Assembly: GCA_002943765.1 (NCBI GenBank)
Contig: PQWQ01000012.1
Span: forward strand, 434,001 to 498,000
Source: Psoroptes ovis
Lineage: Eukaryota; Arthropoda; Arachnida; Sarcoptiformes; Psoroptidae
Direction: 5' to 3'
Length of the DNA stretch: 64,000 bases
Shown here: one piece after another, positions 38,215 to 51,526 of the stretch
Layout: each line of letters opens with the position of its first letter
Position numbering within the stretch: the stretch's first letter is position 1
Translations under genes and position numbers: made by a program
The notes under the pieces: generated by a model
Told to the model about the DNA's origin: nothing
Databases searched by the model: none
What the model saw: the letters and a program-made list of their open reading frames with translations, nothing else

Positions 38215-38669
38215 TATTTGATAAAATAAAACACGCGCATCATTTAGTGTTGTTGTTGGTGGTTGTTTTCAGTTGTTTTCACACAATTCATTGACAAAAT
38301 ACGTGTCAAAACGTTTACCACGCCTTACCAATATCTCACAAGAAGATCGCTTTTAAAGATAAAAACCTAAATATACAAAAAAATTCAAAATAAAATAAAG
38401 AAATATAAATAAATAAAATGAATGAATGAATGAATCTTTGTATAATTCAGCGTGATTCTGTGAAATAAAGAATATTCTTCATTGATTCTTTACTGAGCTG
38501 TTCCAAAGTTGTTTCAAAGCTATTATTGAGTTATTATTATTCGAAGAAAATATCATTTGGAAATATATTAAACATGAATATATATGTATTGAGCATACAT
38601 ATTCTTAAAGGAGAATATTTCTCTTTAAACGAACGTTTGTTTCGGTTTAGTTTTTGTGAGGAACAATTA

Positions 38670-38750
38670 TTAGGTTGTCCCATAAGTTCTTGCCGTTTTT
38701 TGAATAAAAAAAAAATTTAAAAAACGGTAAGAACTTATGGGACAACCTAA
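38670..38750. mobile_element. Palindromic mariner-type MITE, copy 4
   Basis: The best preserved copy: arms of about 32 bases with a single mismatch, a short A-rich loop and TA on both sides. It lies only about 450 bp from copy 3. Confidence 0.9.
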
Positions 38751-38886
38751 TATATAAAAATATTCATTTGATTCTTGCGTGAATTTCATATTTTATTTTC
38801 AAGAATGTAGTTCTTAAGACAAGATTTTTTATGAGGTTGTGGATTCTATGTTTATCTCTCATTCGCTGCTTCAATTTCGCAGAATC

Positions 38887-38940
38887 GGCCAAAATCGCTT
38901 TGTTTTCGTAGAATTTTACGGAGCCAAAGCGATTCTGGCC
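38887..38940. repeat. Imperfect hairpin, 15 of 16 pairs
   Basis: GGCCAAAATCGCTTTG pairs with CAAAGCGATTCTGGCC with one mismatch. The 22-nt loop itself holds CGTA...TACG, which could extend the fold. Confidence 0.6.
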
Positions 38941-41900
38941 ATTTCAAATTCTGGTAATTGTTTCATCATTTAAATAGTTTTTTTACCCGTAAAAAATTCA
39001 AACATCTTAATGAAGCAAGTAAATAACATTTGCATATTTTATAATTGAATCATTATTATTTATTATTATATTTCTCGCTGCCCTTCGGGCAATCTGAAAT
39101 TAATGTTATTTTCATGTTGAATTAGTCATTAGTTTTTTACGGTCATCCAAACATGGATAATCTACATAACTGATGATCCATAAATGCAAATAAGTACCTT
39201 CTATCTTAAATACCCAAGAATTGGACCTGAATTTAGGGTTCACAAGTAAAAAAATCAAGAGGCCATAGCCTCTTTGGCAAAGAGTCTCTGGTGAAGACAA
39301 TTGATTATATGAAATTGCGAATAGAAGAAAACAATTTACGCTACGAAAACAGCCTTAATATTTTATAAATTCATGAATATGTTTGCAGCTAAAAAGACGT
39401 GTCAAGGGAATTTCAACACGAGAAAATAAGAAAAAAAAACATTTCAACGAAACATTTAAACAACAAAATGGTGATTCGTATTAATCGGGTGTAGTGTTCA
39501 CAGTTTTGTATTTTCGGGCATTTTTGGTATTTCAATTTACCAAAAAATTTTGCGAAACAAAAAAACTCGGCAAAACCGAAGGGGTGTGTCCGAACAAAAT
39601 TGACAAATAAACAAACAAATTGATGCACCGATAAAGATAAATTATCACCTTACTCATTGTTCGGGTGTACCCGAACAATAACACCCGAAAAATAGCACCC
39701 GAAGTATTACCGGAATGAAATGACTGATTCATACAAGGATATGTAATCATTACGATGATCAAATTGAAGCAGTTAACGCCAATCGATGATAATCGGGTAA
39801 AATGAAGTATAAATGGATACATCAGCTTAGGATGATACAACAAATTAATTTTGATAAATCAAAATGAATCAATTTAATGATTGGCAAACATCCACGCACA
39901 TAAACACACCCCAACGCACATAATCGGCACATCTGTCACTATTTTCAAAGGTTTTCAAAGGTCCATTTTAGGTTGATGCTGGCCAACAAATGATTTCGAC
40001 GAGAATTAAGCTTTGGAAAATTAATTCGAAGCTTTTTGCAGACAAAATGCGCACGTTTTGCGCAAAGGTTTAGGCCTTTTAATTTCAATTCCAAGCATAT
40101 CATTCTCGTTAAGCTGTCATTTGTATGTGCTTTATGGGTATGAACACATGAATACATTTCATGGTCGTGACCTCATAGAAGAATATTCATTGAATTCAAT
40201 TGGAAAAATGGAAAAATTAAAACATTTTATTGATTATCACTTGCGCATCATTGATCATTATTATTATTATTCAAAAGGCTATTAAACGACTTGTTTAAAG
40301 CTTTTGGGTCATATTCAATGGCATAAATCTGATCAACTTTATGATGATCGGTGTGATATATGGCTTGTTTAATGCTTCTGTACACACACAATCGTTGTTT
40401 ATTGATGTATGTGTGACAACGTGCGTGATTCAATTATGGATCATACGGATTTGGATCTTGATTTTATACAGGGTCTTACAAATTTCAAAAATATTCAAAA
40501 AAAAAAAACATTCAAAGATTTAATTTAAATTGACATTTTGTCAATTTTGTTCTAGATTGGACATTGACAGTTATGAAATGACAGTACTTTATGCATGTTT
40601 TTAATAGTGCTAAGCATGCATTTCATAGTGGTGAGCATGTTTTAGCATTTAAGCAGTGTGTTTACCAGCAGCTGAATATTGATAGCTTGCTGAATATTTA
40701 ATAGCTTGAAATGAAATGCGAATAAAACTGTCAACATTTCATTTGATTCATTTGTTTTGGTTGTTTCGATGTAAACATGTTTATACAGATGATCATGTTG
40801 TTGTTGACAATGATTTAATAGGGTCGTGATCGATAGTATGGCCCTGTGATCGACTATTTTACATCGAGTAGATTATAACCTTTTAAAAATGGTTTCACTT
40901 TCACTTTCTAGCTTTCTTTACCCTGTATGATTATCATTGTTATCACCCTGTATTTGTATTGCTTGTAAGGGTATCGGCGAGTAAAAGCTTGCTGAGCAAC
41001 GATAATTTCAATTTTCATTTTACGGCTAATGGAACACACACACACACACTTTGCATATCAATTTATATGCATTTTTCGTTGTTGAATTAAATTCAAAACA
41101 TTCATGTAAATGATCGAGCAAGCTATCATCCTTAGAGCTAGTCATTTTTGGAAAATTCAATTTAAAAAATTAAAATAATGAAAATAATGTAACAATGCAG
41201 CTTGCTGAATAATCATCATTCATATTGATAATTTCGATTATTCATTTTTTCATACATTTAATAATTTCATTATATTCAATTCATTGAATCGAGTGATTTG
41301 AACCTTGTTTGTACCATTTATTAATATTCATTTTGCGCTTGTTTTGCTCGGATATATGTTTGTATTCACATGTATCACATTTCTGGTTGACTTGACTTGA
41401 TGACTGCTGCTTGACATCCGAAGCTGAAATTGACTTGTATATCAAACACTTGGAACACTTTGACTTTGAAGCTTTTGTTTTGGCTTCATTTCAAATAATT
41501 GAATCAAGCTAACAAGCGCGCGGAATGGAAATACGAGAGATTAATGCTAAAACCGCATAGCTTGCGCAACATTTCAATCAATTCATAAATCGAAATGAAT
41601 TTATTTGAATGAATTTGGTTCAAATGTTTACACCTGATCAAGTCTGAATTTTTTTTAGGGTCTCTTTGGAGTCAAATGTCACTTGTATGTTTTGTATAAC
41701 CTTGTATCATATGTATAATGGTACTAGAGTACAATTATACAAATGGTCAACTTGTTTGTTGACATCTGAACCTTTTAAAATGTCAACGAAATCAATTCAT
41801 TTCATTATTGAAATTCTATGAATGGTAAATTCAATTGTTATTAACACATCAATTGATTCATCTATTGCACGAAAGCTTACGTAATTCAACAGCAAAAAAG

Positions 41901-42540
41901 CTTGCTGAACGATTGTCATTGAAATCATTTATGGAAATTTCTTCAAAGCATTAAAATCATTTATTGTCGTGTGTCTGCGTGTCAAGGGATCAATTCTTCG
42001 ATTAACTGAAAAGGTCCTGGGAATCATTGATCATTTCATGGATCATGAAAAGATGAGAAAATTTAGAAAAAAAGTATTTATAAACTTAACACGCGAGGTC
42101 CTTTGAGATTATCTGTTCCATTTGAAATGGTGAAATAGCAGTCATCGAGTGTATTAGTGTGTGTGTCATGGCTTATTGCTTATTGCTCGCCATGAGCATC
42201 CAACAACGAGAGCTTCAAAGCCATCCATAGAGCTTTGAAGCCGTGAAAAAGCTTTAAAGCCATCAAAAAAGCTTGCTTGAAGCTAGCTAAGTCAAAGCTT
42301 GCGCAACGATAATTTATTCATTTGAAAAAGTGAATTGTTCAAATTATCTAAATTTTCGATGGCCAAAATTCATATTTGAATTGATTGATTAGAAAATTTC
42401 CAAATTTAAACATTTGACTGATTACATGAATTAAAAGATGCAATACAATAATTGGAAATTATCAATTGATTGAATAGATCAATCAATCATTCATTCATTC
42501 ATTTTTAAATTGTTCAATTGAGTAAATCATTATAATAATC

Positions 42541-42640
42541 CTGAGATAATTCAAAGATATTCACAGATAATTCAAAGATATTTAAAGATATTCACAGGTA
42601 TTTAAAGATATTTCCAATATCTTTCAAATACTTTCTCGCA
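42541..42640. repeat. Short tandem repeat, AGATATTCA-type
   Basis: Alternating copies of AGATAATTCAA and AGATATTCAC or AGATATTTAA, about seven units of 10-11 bases. Confidence 0.65.
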
Positions 42641-43088
42641 TATACAAATAATGATCATAATTAATCCTTTTCAAATACCACAACAATGAATCATTATCTT
42701 AATTAATCAATCGATAGATAACTAATCAAATGGATTTGATCATCATTATCAGCGAACCTCTATATTTATTTATGGATACACCGATTGATTATTGATCTTT
42801 GAATTTAAATTTAGTTATAATCAAATGTAATCAAGTTATTTTAATCGAGGGGAAAGAAGAAATTTTCTATGAATTTTGAGAAAAAATTTTTCTCATTAAA
42901 AAATGAAAACTTTCATCAAGTTTTCCCAAGCAACAGCAGCAAGATACGCCAGCTTCGTTCATTCACTCATTACATCGTTCATTTGACCACAAAAATGATC
43001 GATGAATTAATGATTAATGATCGCGTTGGCTTACGTTTTTCACAAGTTTTTTTATTTTTGCTTAACCGCAGCAGCAAAACAGCTAAAC

Positions 43089-43387
43089 CAAGTGATTCTC
43101 AAACTGGGCGATTTGGCGATTAGGTGGGCGAAAGTTTCAGTTTTAACGTGACAAAATTTTCGAGAAACTTCCCGGGAATTCATCAAGGCAAGTTTGTGAA
43201 AGTTTCTGGGAAGTTTACCATTTTGGCGGGAAAAATTCAAATTTTTGCGGTAAAATTTTCTCCAACCTACATTGGTAAATTGTCGGGAAGTTTCTCAAAA
43301 TTTAACCTAGCCTAACCTTACTCACCGACATCTCGACACAGCCAAGCACAACCTAGCGATAGGCCCAAAAAAGTTTGGGAATCACTG
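43089..43387. mobile_element. hAT-type non-autonomous element
   Basis: The left end CAAGTGATTCTCAAACTGGG and the right end, reverse complement CAGTGATTCCCAAACTTTTT, are inverted repeats of the CAGNGNTTCNCAAACT type found in hAT transposons. Length is about 300 bp with no coding capacity for a transposase. Both flanks carry CAGCTA within a few bases, but an exact 8-bp duplication is not clear. The interior has repeated FERM-unrelated AAGTTTCTGGGAAG-like words. Confidence 0.7.
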
Positions 43388-46300
43388 GCAGCTACAAGAG
43401 CAAGCGCAAACAAGAGCTCAGCAATTAACTAGCGCAACTATGCTTCGATTGTATGCTTGGCTTAGATTGAACACTTAGATTTGATTCAAATACTTTTATG
43501 GTCAAATGTCTTCAATCAAAAGACAAACAAACGATCGACAAATAATCATGAATGATAATAAATTAATCAATGAATAAATAAACAAAAATAAACAAATAAA
43601 TAAATCCATCTATAGAAATACATTAATGGATAGATCAATGGATTATAATCGAAATTATAATCATGAATGACTAATAATGGAAATAATAATCGAAAAATAA
43701 TCAAATAAAAAATTGAAATTGAAATGAAAAATGAATAAATGATCAACGATTGACCGATATTTACTCATTTCAATGTACAGATATGTACATGAGCTGAATA
43801 TATGTACTGGATAGCTGGCGCATTCAGCCGTGGTCAGCCAGATATAATCTTCAGCAAGTTTTTTATGATTCTACGGCACAGATTTTGAGGTATCATCCTC
43901 AACAATATGATAGCTTGCTTAGGTTGAGTGTAAGCAGATATCGTAAGAACTAATACCTATTAAAATATACAATAAACATATGAAGGCACATATGTGGATA
44001 TATGAGTGTATTGTAATGGTCAATATCTATTATTATCATCTTCGGGTATTATTTTATTTTTTTATAAAGATTATTACCTCGTTATTATTATCATTGAGAT
44101 AATAATAATAATAATAATAATAATTGTATTGTAATCGAAACGAAGAGCATTGAATATAACAAGCATAATTGGCCATGAGAGAATACAGGTATATTTTTAT
44201 ATTCGATTTAAGATCAAATTTTGTTCAAGTTGGTCATCTTGAAGCCATTATCTTTGATTAGTTGTATATCTATCGAATCATCTTCAATCTTCAATAATAA
44301 TCATTTGTTTGTTTCGAATATCACCATTATATCATTGATATGATCATTGAAAGAGAGATTCAATTGGCTGCTTGAATAGCTTGAAGATGATAATAATATG
44401 TTTGGTGGTAGTCAATTCAACTCATCATTCATCTGGGTAAGTGATCAACTGATCATCTGTCCATTCTTTCCAATGAATTGAGCAAAGGTAAGAAGGTCTC
44501 AAAGGTTTAAAGGCTCATCTCTTAAGGTTTTGAAAGGTTTTCCTTGAGATTCATTGAGATTCAATAAAAAATCAAAGATAGCTTTTGATTCGATGAGCAG
44601 TCAGTCTGCAATCTTTGATCAAATCAAAAAAAAATACTTCTTATTTACCGGTTTGACCAGTCCGTTTACCGATATTTCTATTTCTTTCTGTTTCTACTTC
44701 CAGCTCAAATCAGTCACCTGTGCAATAATAATAACAAGCGCAGCAATCAAAAGGTACTACTGAGCTTACTACCTCTTAGTTATGATTGAAGATCAGAAAA
44801 ATTTCATTTAGAAAAAGAGTGAATAAGTTTTAAGCCTTATAAACCTTTGATGATGATGGCCATATATGCAATGGTCAATTGATTAAGAGGATCGGAATGG
44901 AAAATAAATCATAACTGAATGAACAAATATGTACACGCTTCAAGCTCTTATGATTTCATTTCATAATTTTTGCATATCAATGAATCAAAATTTGAGCTGA
45001 ATTAAATCAAATTCAACTAGATTCAATTCAATTCAATTGGATTCAACTCGAATCCAACAAAATTCAAAGGTAGTTCTGCCCCCAGCCTCTCTCCATGTCC
45101 ATCCCCCATCTCTCTCTTGATCTTTAGAGCTAAATTCATATTTAACAATTGAAACAATTGTGGTTTACGAACAAACGAAACGAAACAAGAAAATTATGAA
45201 ACATTTTTTCTGCCCTGAAGATCGAGCACATTGCTGCGCTAGCTGTCTTCATTTCGCGCAATCTTCAATGTTTCTCATTTGAACAAGATTCATTCATCTC
45301 TCATTCATTTTGAATTGATATTTTGTAATTTTTTTGTAAATATTACAAAGATAACGACCTCTGAAATCGATCATTTTCAATAGGTGAATCATTTGAACAA
45401 TTATTATTATCATCATCGTCTCTCTCGCCATTCATCGACCATCGACCATTCATTCGATCAATGAATCCATCTGTTCTCAGTGATCACCACCATCACCGCC
45501 ATCATCGTTGACCAAAGATAGTCATATTGTTGCGGTCGCTGTTGCTGTTGCATGCATAACTGTTCTTGTTGCGGGGTGGCCATATCATCATCGAATCAGT
45601 TGTGATCAGTTATCATCGATTGCTTACAACAGATTGCACATCACCTCTCTCTTTGTTGATATCTCTTTCAAAGGTTTGTATGAGGTATCAGTGATTAGTG
45701 TCTGTTATTGTTGATGATCATGATGGTGTTTAATAATATTATCAACGATAATCGAATAATACCACATCGATTATGACTATCGATCGATCTATCCTAAATA
45801 CCAATCGATATTAATCAAAAAAAGCCACAATTTGATTAACGAATTCATTAATTATCGTCTTGATCATTGAAAAACCTGTGCCTGTGTGTGCTCATGATCT
45901 ATGATCATCATCATTCGACGATGATATTTGAAACCAGTTTTTGAAAAATGAAGATTTGATTCGAATTTGATTGGATCGAATCCAAGTAAATCAAATCAAA
46001 TCAAATTAAATTGAATTGATTCAAAGTGAATTTGATCAAATTCAATTGTAATAAGATCAATTGATTTAAACTTGAACTGCAACAACAACAACAAAAACTG
46101 CTTCACCTGCTTCAACAATTGATTTCTTCGCTACATTTAATTGTTGTTGAATTCAATTCAATTTATGGAATATGTGTTCAAAGAGATAATGAAGAAAATT
46201 GTGTCATGCATCGGTATAATTCAATTATTATTATTATTATTATTATTGAAATAATGAAAATAATTTTGAATTATGAATTTATCAAAGTCAATTTAGAATT

Positions 46301-46686
46301 ATGAATCACACTGTCGTGCCGCCACCATTCAATCGATTTGAATTGAAATTTGATTGATTTGACCTGAAAATCAATCGATTGATCTGATTGATTTATTATT
46401 ATTGTTTTATTGGTTCATTTAAATTATGATTATATGAATTTTTAATTGTTCAAACATATTCAAAAATTTGAATTTCAATCAAAATTTCAAATTTTCTAAT
46501 CTCCTTACTTCTTGTTCACCAATACATTGAACAAATCACCAAGTCAATCATCGAACATCATCATATACTATCACCAAGTAAATCATTCAAAATTCATCCC
46601 AAAATCATTCAGAAATCTACCAGAAAATCCTCTTTGAATATCATCACTCGAAAGCCAAACAATTACGAAACATACAAAACACAAAA

Positions 46687-49600
46687 ATGAAATGTTTCAG
46701 ATCATCATCAATCAAAATATATCGATGTAAAATAATATTATTAGATGAAACTGAATTAATACAAGAAATTAAGGTATGTTTTTTCTTGATTTCAACTGAA
46801 TTTCATTTCGAAATTTATTTCGTAATTCAATTTGAATATTTTTCAATTTGAATACAATGTGAATATTTGTGTAAAATCAAAACACAAAACTCACGAAACA
46901 TACATACAACAAACAAGCAAATATTTGAATCAAATTTGAATATTTGTAACAAATAATAACAAATTCAGAACATATCATCGAAATTCAAATAAACAAATCA
47001 ACAAAAATTTACAATTCAAACTACACAGTTGCGTCCTACACACGAAACAAAATATAGAAACATTTCGATATAGTTTGATCGCATTGAGTACTGAATTCAA
47101 AGTTTTTTAATTTGAATAACAAGGTTCTTTGAATAACAAGCTCTAAATAATAATAAATTCAAAGGTAGCATTGATGAGGTTAGTGTTGAATTTCTCTGAA
47201 TTAATTTACATGAAATCGTATCTCAAAACCTTGTATACGAACAAAATGCATCGAAGTTTATATGAAATTGCATTAATTTGATGTGTCCAGATACATCTAA
47301 ATATCAGTAAAATGCTTTGAAATACCGAGAAATTGAAATCATTTTGAATCACTTTGAAGCTTGTAGCCAAATTTGCATCCAAAAATGCATCATAAATCCA
47401 AAATTCAATTGAAATTTATGACATTTTGAATAATTAAACAATTTTTGAACAATGTTTACTTTGATTTTACTCGAATATATAATCATAGGAATCACAAAAA
47501 GGTCAAGATTTGCTGGACATTGTATTCAAACATCTTGATTTGTTGGAAACTGTTTATTTCGGGTTACGTTTTATTGATTCAAAAGGTTTTTCGGTATGTA
47601 TTGATGATCATAAATGCTTGTAAATGTTTATTATCACGATTGTAATTGAATACAATCTGATTTAATTTATTGCATTATTTATTGCTTTATAAATCATAAA
47701 ATTTTAAATTTTTCTATGAAGAATTGGCTTGAACCAAACAAAAATGCAATAAAACAAGTGAAAGATATTGAACCAATAAAATTATATTTTGGTGTAAAAT
47801 TTTATGCATCCGACCCTTGTAAACTTCGTGAAGAATGTACCCGGTATCAATTTTTTCTACAAATTAAACAAGATATACAACAACAACGGTTACCGGTTAC
47901 CAATGAGCTGGCAACACAATTACTGGCGTTCATTATTCAATGTATGTTTATGAATGTATTTGAAATTCAAATCAAAATTAGAATCAATGAATTAATTAAT
48001 CAATGAATTTGACCATTTGATTTATTGACCCTTTATTTTTCCAATTAAAACACAGCCGAATTAGGTGATTACGACCCTAAAATACATCAATATGGTTATG
48101 TAAACGAGTTTTGTTGGATTGAAAATCAATCTATAGAATTTGAAAATAATGTTTGTGATTTACATAAAAAGCTCATGTAAGTTTATATCAAAATTCCTCG
48201 CAAAATCATAGAAATCAATTCAAATTATTCAAAATTATCATGCATATCAGTGGCCAACTACCAGCATCGGTAGAGATGCAATTTTTAGAACGTGTAAAAT
48301 GGTTAGATCTTTATGGCTGTGAATTACATTCAGTAATGGCCGGTGATGATGATCATCTACTTCATGAATATTTCATTGGTTTAGGTCCACATGGTATAAT
48401 TGTGTTGAAAAATAAATTAAAAATTGCAAACTATTATTGGTGAGTAGCGAACGATTGTACTTACTAAGTTATTTATTTATTACAAACATTTAACCTCGAA
48501 AATATGATCCAATGTTCAACGACGATGATGATTAATGAACATTTGTTCAAATATTTTTAACTTCAAATATTTTCAAACAATTTTCCATGTCCAAATGTGT
48601 CGATCTAATAATATTCGAATTCTAATGAATCAATTCAAACTTTTAAACAAATCTAGGCCACGCATAATCAAAATATGGCGTAAAGGAAAAATATTTATGA
48701 TCAAAGTTATTGATAAAAATGTAAGTTTTAATTAATTGATTTTTGTTTGATTAGTTTCGTTCACCATTCATATCGATATTTTACGATATTTGACCAATAA
48801 ACATTCCGTAGAACATTGATAAAACCTATGGCTTCGAAATGTATGATCGACAATTAGCTAAACGTTTGTATGAAAGTTGTAAAAATCATCGAGAATTTTT
48901 TAAACTGTCACAATCAACACGAATGCAACAACAAACATCACTGTATTTGATGAATAATAATGGCAAGAAAACATCATTGAACAATGACAATGGTATTCGA
49001 GTGATAAATCAAGATTATAATCGACCAAATCCATCGCTGATACGGGTGCCATCACGTAGATTTCGCCGCCGTAATGGTATACCGGATGGTTCCGAAAGTA
49101 AGTACTGAATTTCACTTTAGTTTAATCAGTTCTAATGGTCCATATATCACCAATAAATAGATATCGATAATAAAAATGGACAATTTTATGAAGAATTTAA
49201 TAATAAACAAAATGAAAATATTGACAATTGTAGACCGATGATGAATAGTGTCCCTATGAATAATGCTCGACAAATAATTTGTCGATTCAATTCAACACCA
49301 TCGATACCGAAATCGAATGAATTCAATGCACTCATCAATCCATATCATCCTCATCAACTACAACCTAATAAAAATGAATGGTCAGTTCAATTCGTTTGTT
49401 TGTTTTGATTGAATATTTACAGATGTTTTCGACATTTGTTTACAAACAGTGGTCTATTTTCAAAATCAGCAAGTGCATCACCATTATCTGTACGTAGTGC
49501 ATTCGTTGCACGTTATGATTATGGTCATATGAATTATATATCACCGATCAAGCGTAATCATTCCGCTGTAAGTTTACAGCGGCACCAATCACATCGATCA

Positions 49601-50994
49601 TTGAATAATAACAATAATCATAATAACAATGATAATGATAGTGAAATAAGTAGTAGATATTCGAAACAATCAAAATCGAATAAAATGATTAATCATAATG
49701 GTCAACCATCATCATCATCAAGATCGGCAAGAAAGAAGATTTATTACATTGAACCATCACCACGAATGGTCGAATGGAATGAAACGATCGACAAGCGAAA
49801 AATTAAACCAATCCCAGCTGCCGCAGCGATCGATGCTCATAACAAACATCAACAAATGCATTCGGCTGCAATCGTACGAAACGTTCGAAAATATCATCAT
49901 CATCATCGTAATAACAAGAGTATTAGTGATTCTGATGATGATATTATTGATGATGATGATCATCATTATCATCAACAAAAACAACAACAACGAAGAACGA
50001 GTAATAATAAATCTAATCATAATCGAAATAGTCATTTACCATCATCCACATCAACAACGAAATCATCATCTAATTTATTCATTGTTCCTAATGAAATACA
50101 AAAATATATTTACCCTGAACCGATCGATCCGATCGGTTATACTGAAGCGGAAAAAAAGAATATACAATTTACTAAAATACGTACACAAGAGCATTATCAT
50201 CAACAGCCGAATGATGATTATCCATTGGCGAAATCAAAACATTATCAAAGATCATCAAAATCTGATGTTGATTATTATATAAGTGATCGTATAATGATGA
50301 ATAAAATATCATCACAATCAGTGGTGGTGAATAATCATGAATATGATTCAATGAATGATTCGAATGAATATCATCAATTATCAAACAATAATCCAAACAA
50401 TGCTACAACAACGAATCAATCTTATTATTATTATTCCACAAATAATGATCATAATCAAAGAAATGGTGGTCATATTTTGAATAATTTTCAATCAAATCAA
50501 GCAGCAACACCAAGGGTAACGTTTCAACCGACTCATAGTACAGCTTATTATTCGAATAATGATGTAAGTATATTGGTTGATTAATTGATTCGAATTTAAT
50601 TTTAAATTAAATTTCTGATGATAATCCATTCAAGGATTATAAAATGTCCTCGAGTAAATCTAAAATATCATCATCAACGGCAATAAAAGACGATCACAAC
50701 GGTAGTAACGGCTATCATCAAATCAATCATCATCAACATCCAATAAATGGCGGTATGATTGATGTTTATATTGGGAAAAGCAGCGCCGCTAATGGTCATA
50801 ATGGTGATCATAATGGTTATGATTATGATAATCATAATTATGATATTACTGATAGAAATGTTAATTATTATCATTCGAATGTTCATCCGATATCTTCACC
50901 TGTGCAACAACATTTGAATATCAATGGTTATAATGGCCATAATTACAATCAACATAAAATTAAATCACCGAATGAAATGAGTACCGAACTTTGA
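46687..50994 (+). CDS. EPB41L4A: FERM-domain protein, band 4.1-like 4 group
   Basis: Ten exons with phase-consistent joins: 46687-46773, 47489-47593, 47722-47941, 48056-48176, 48251-48439, 48657-48720, 48812-49097, 49161-49380, 49450-50563 and 50635-50994, giving 921 residues. The first ~300 residues form a complete FERM domain: lobe F1 with KGQDLLDIVFKHLDLLE and YFGLRF; lobe F2 with KFYASDPCKLREE, TRYQFFLQIKQD and SELGDYDP; lobe F3 with FLERVKWLDLYGCELH, GLGPHGIIVL and YYWPRIIKIWRKG. The start MKCF and the KLYFG.KFYA.DPCKL pattern match EPB41L4A/B more than FRMD, coracle or yurt. A basic VPSRRFRRR follows, then a long disordered Asn/His/Ser tail. The last residues STEL fit a class I PDZ ligand. 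Expected at the cell cortex linking membrane proteins to actin. The NKCC gene starts 533 bp downstream on the same strand. Confidence 0.85.
46774..47488 (+). other. First intron of the FERM gene
   Basis: A 715-nt phase 0 intron (GTATGT...ATCATAG), the only long one in this gene. Nothing else was recognised in it. Confidence 0.7.
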
Positions 50995-51117
50995 TTATTG
51001 ATTTCGCATTTGAAATTTGTTCAAATTCAAAGTCAAATCATGAATAATTAGTCGATTAGTGATGGATGTACCTTTGACTACTTGTCACCCGTTGTGACAA
51101 TGATTTCAATGATTGAC

Positions 51118-51123
51118 AATAAA
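51118..51123 (+). terminator. Poly(A) signal of the FERM gene
   Basis: AATAAA 124 bases after the stop codon, ahead of the next gene's start at 51527. Confidence 0.5.
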
Positions 51124-51526
51124 ATATCAACAGAGAATGTTGAAGTCAATCATATGATAATCAACAATTATGTTGATTGACAATGATCATAGTCAATGAG
51201 CATAATAATAATAATTGTTTTTTGTTTTGTTGTACAAGTTGTAAAATAATAAATAAAGAATAAATGATGATCTTTGATTCGAGTCTATATGATTTGATAA
51301 TGATCGTAATAAAACGATTACAATGACGATGATTATGATGGTGATAATCACTCAAATTGTTATCATTCAATTTCGATGAACGTGTTCTTCTTGATTCTTT
51401 GTTTTGATGATGATTCAATGATCTTTGATGATAAACGTTGGTTTAATTAATTGATTCGATTTGTTCAAGTTGGTCATTTTATTTTGTGATCGTCAATTTA
51501 CGATCTTGGTCATAATACAATCCAAA

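Larger units (their letters stand above)
29359..46686. other. Gene-poor region of about 17 kb
   Basis: No protein family, RNA gene or convincing spliced gene was recognised. Open frames here are short and show no family motif. It holds three palindromic mariner MITEs, a hAT-type MITE at 43089-43387, minisatellite-like tracts near 30.3 kb and 42.5 kb, poly-T tracts (for example 34445-34468), and repeated short motifs. Regulatory DNA or distant 5' exons of Lim3 could be hidden here. Confidence 0.5.

Noticed and set aside
42869..43315. Two overlapping plus-strand frames around 43 kb
   Set aside because: They run into the hAT-type element and are explained by it rather than by a gene.
45508..45714. 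Frame with a signal-peptide-like start (VAVAVAVACITVLVAG)
   Set aside because: It lacks an ATG at the start and the hydrophobic run comes from a GTTGCT repeat.
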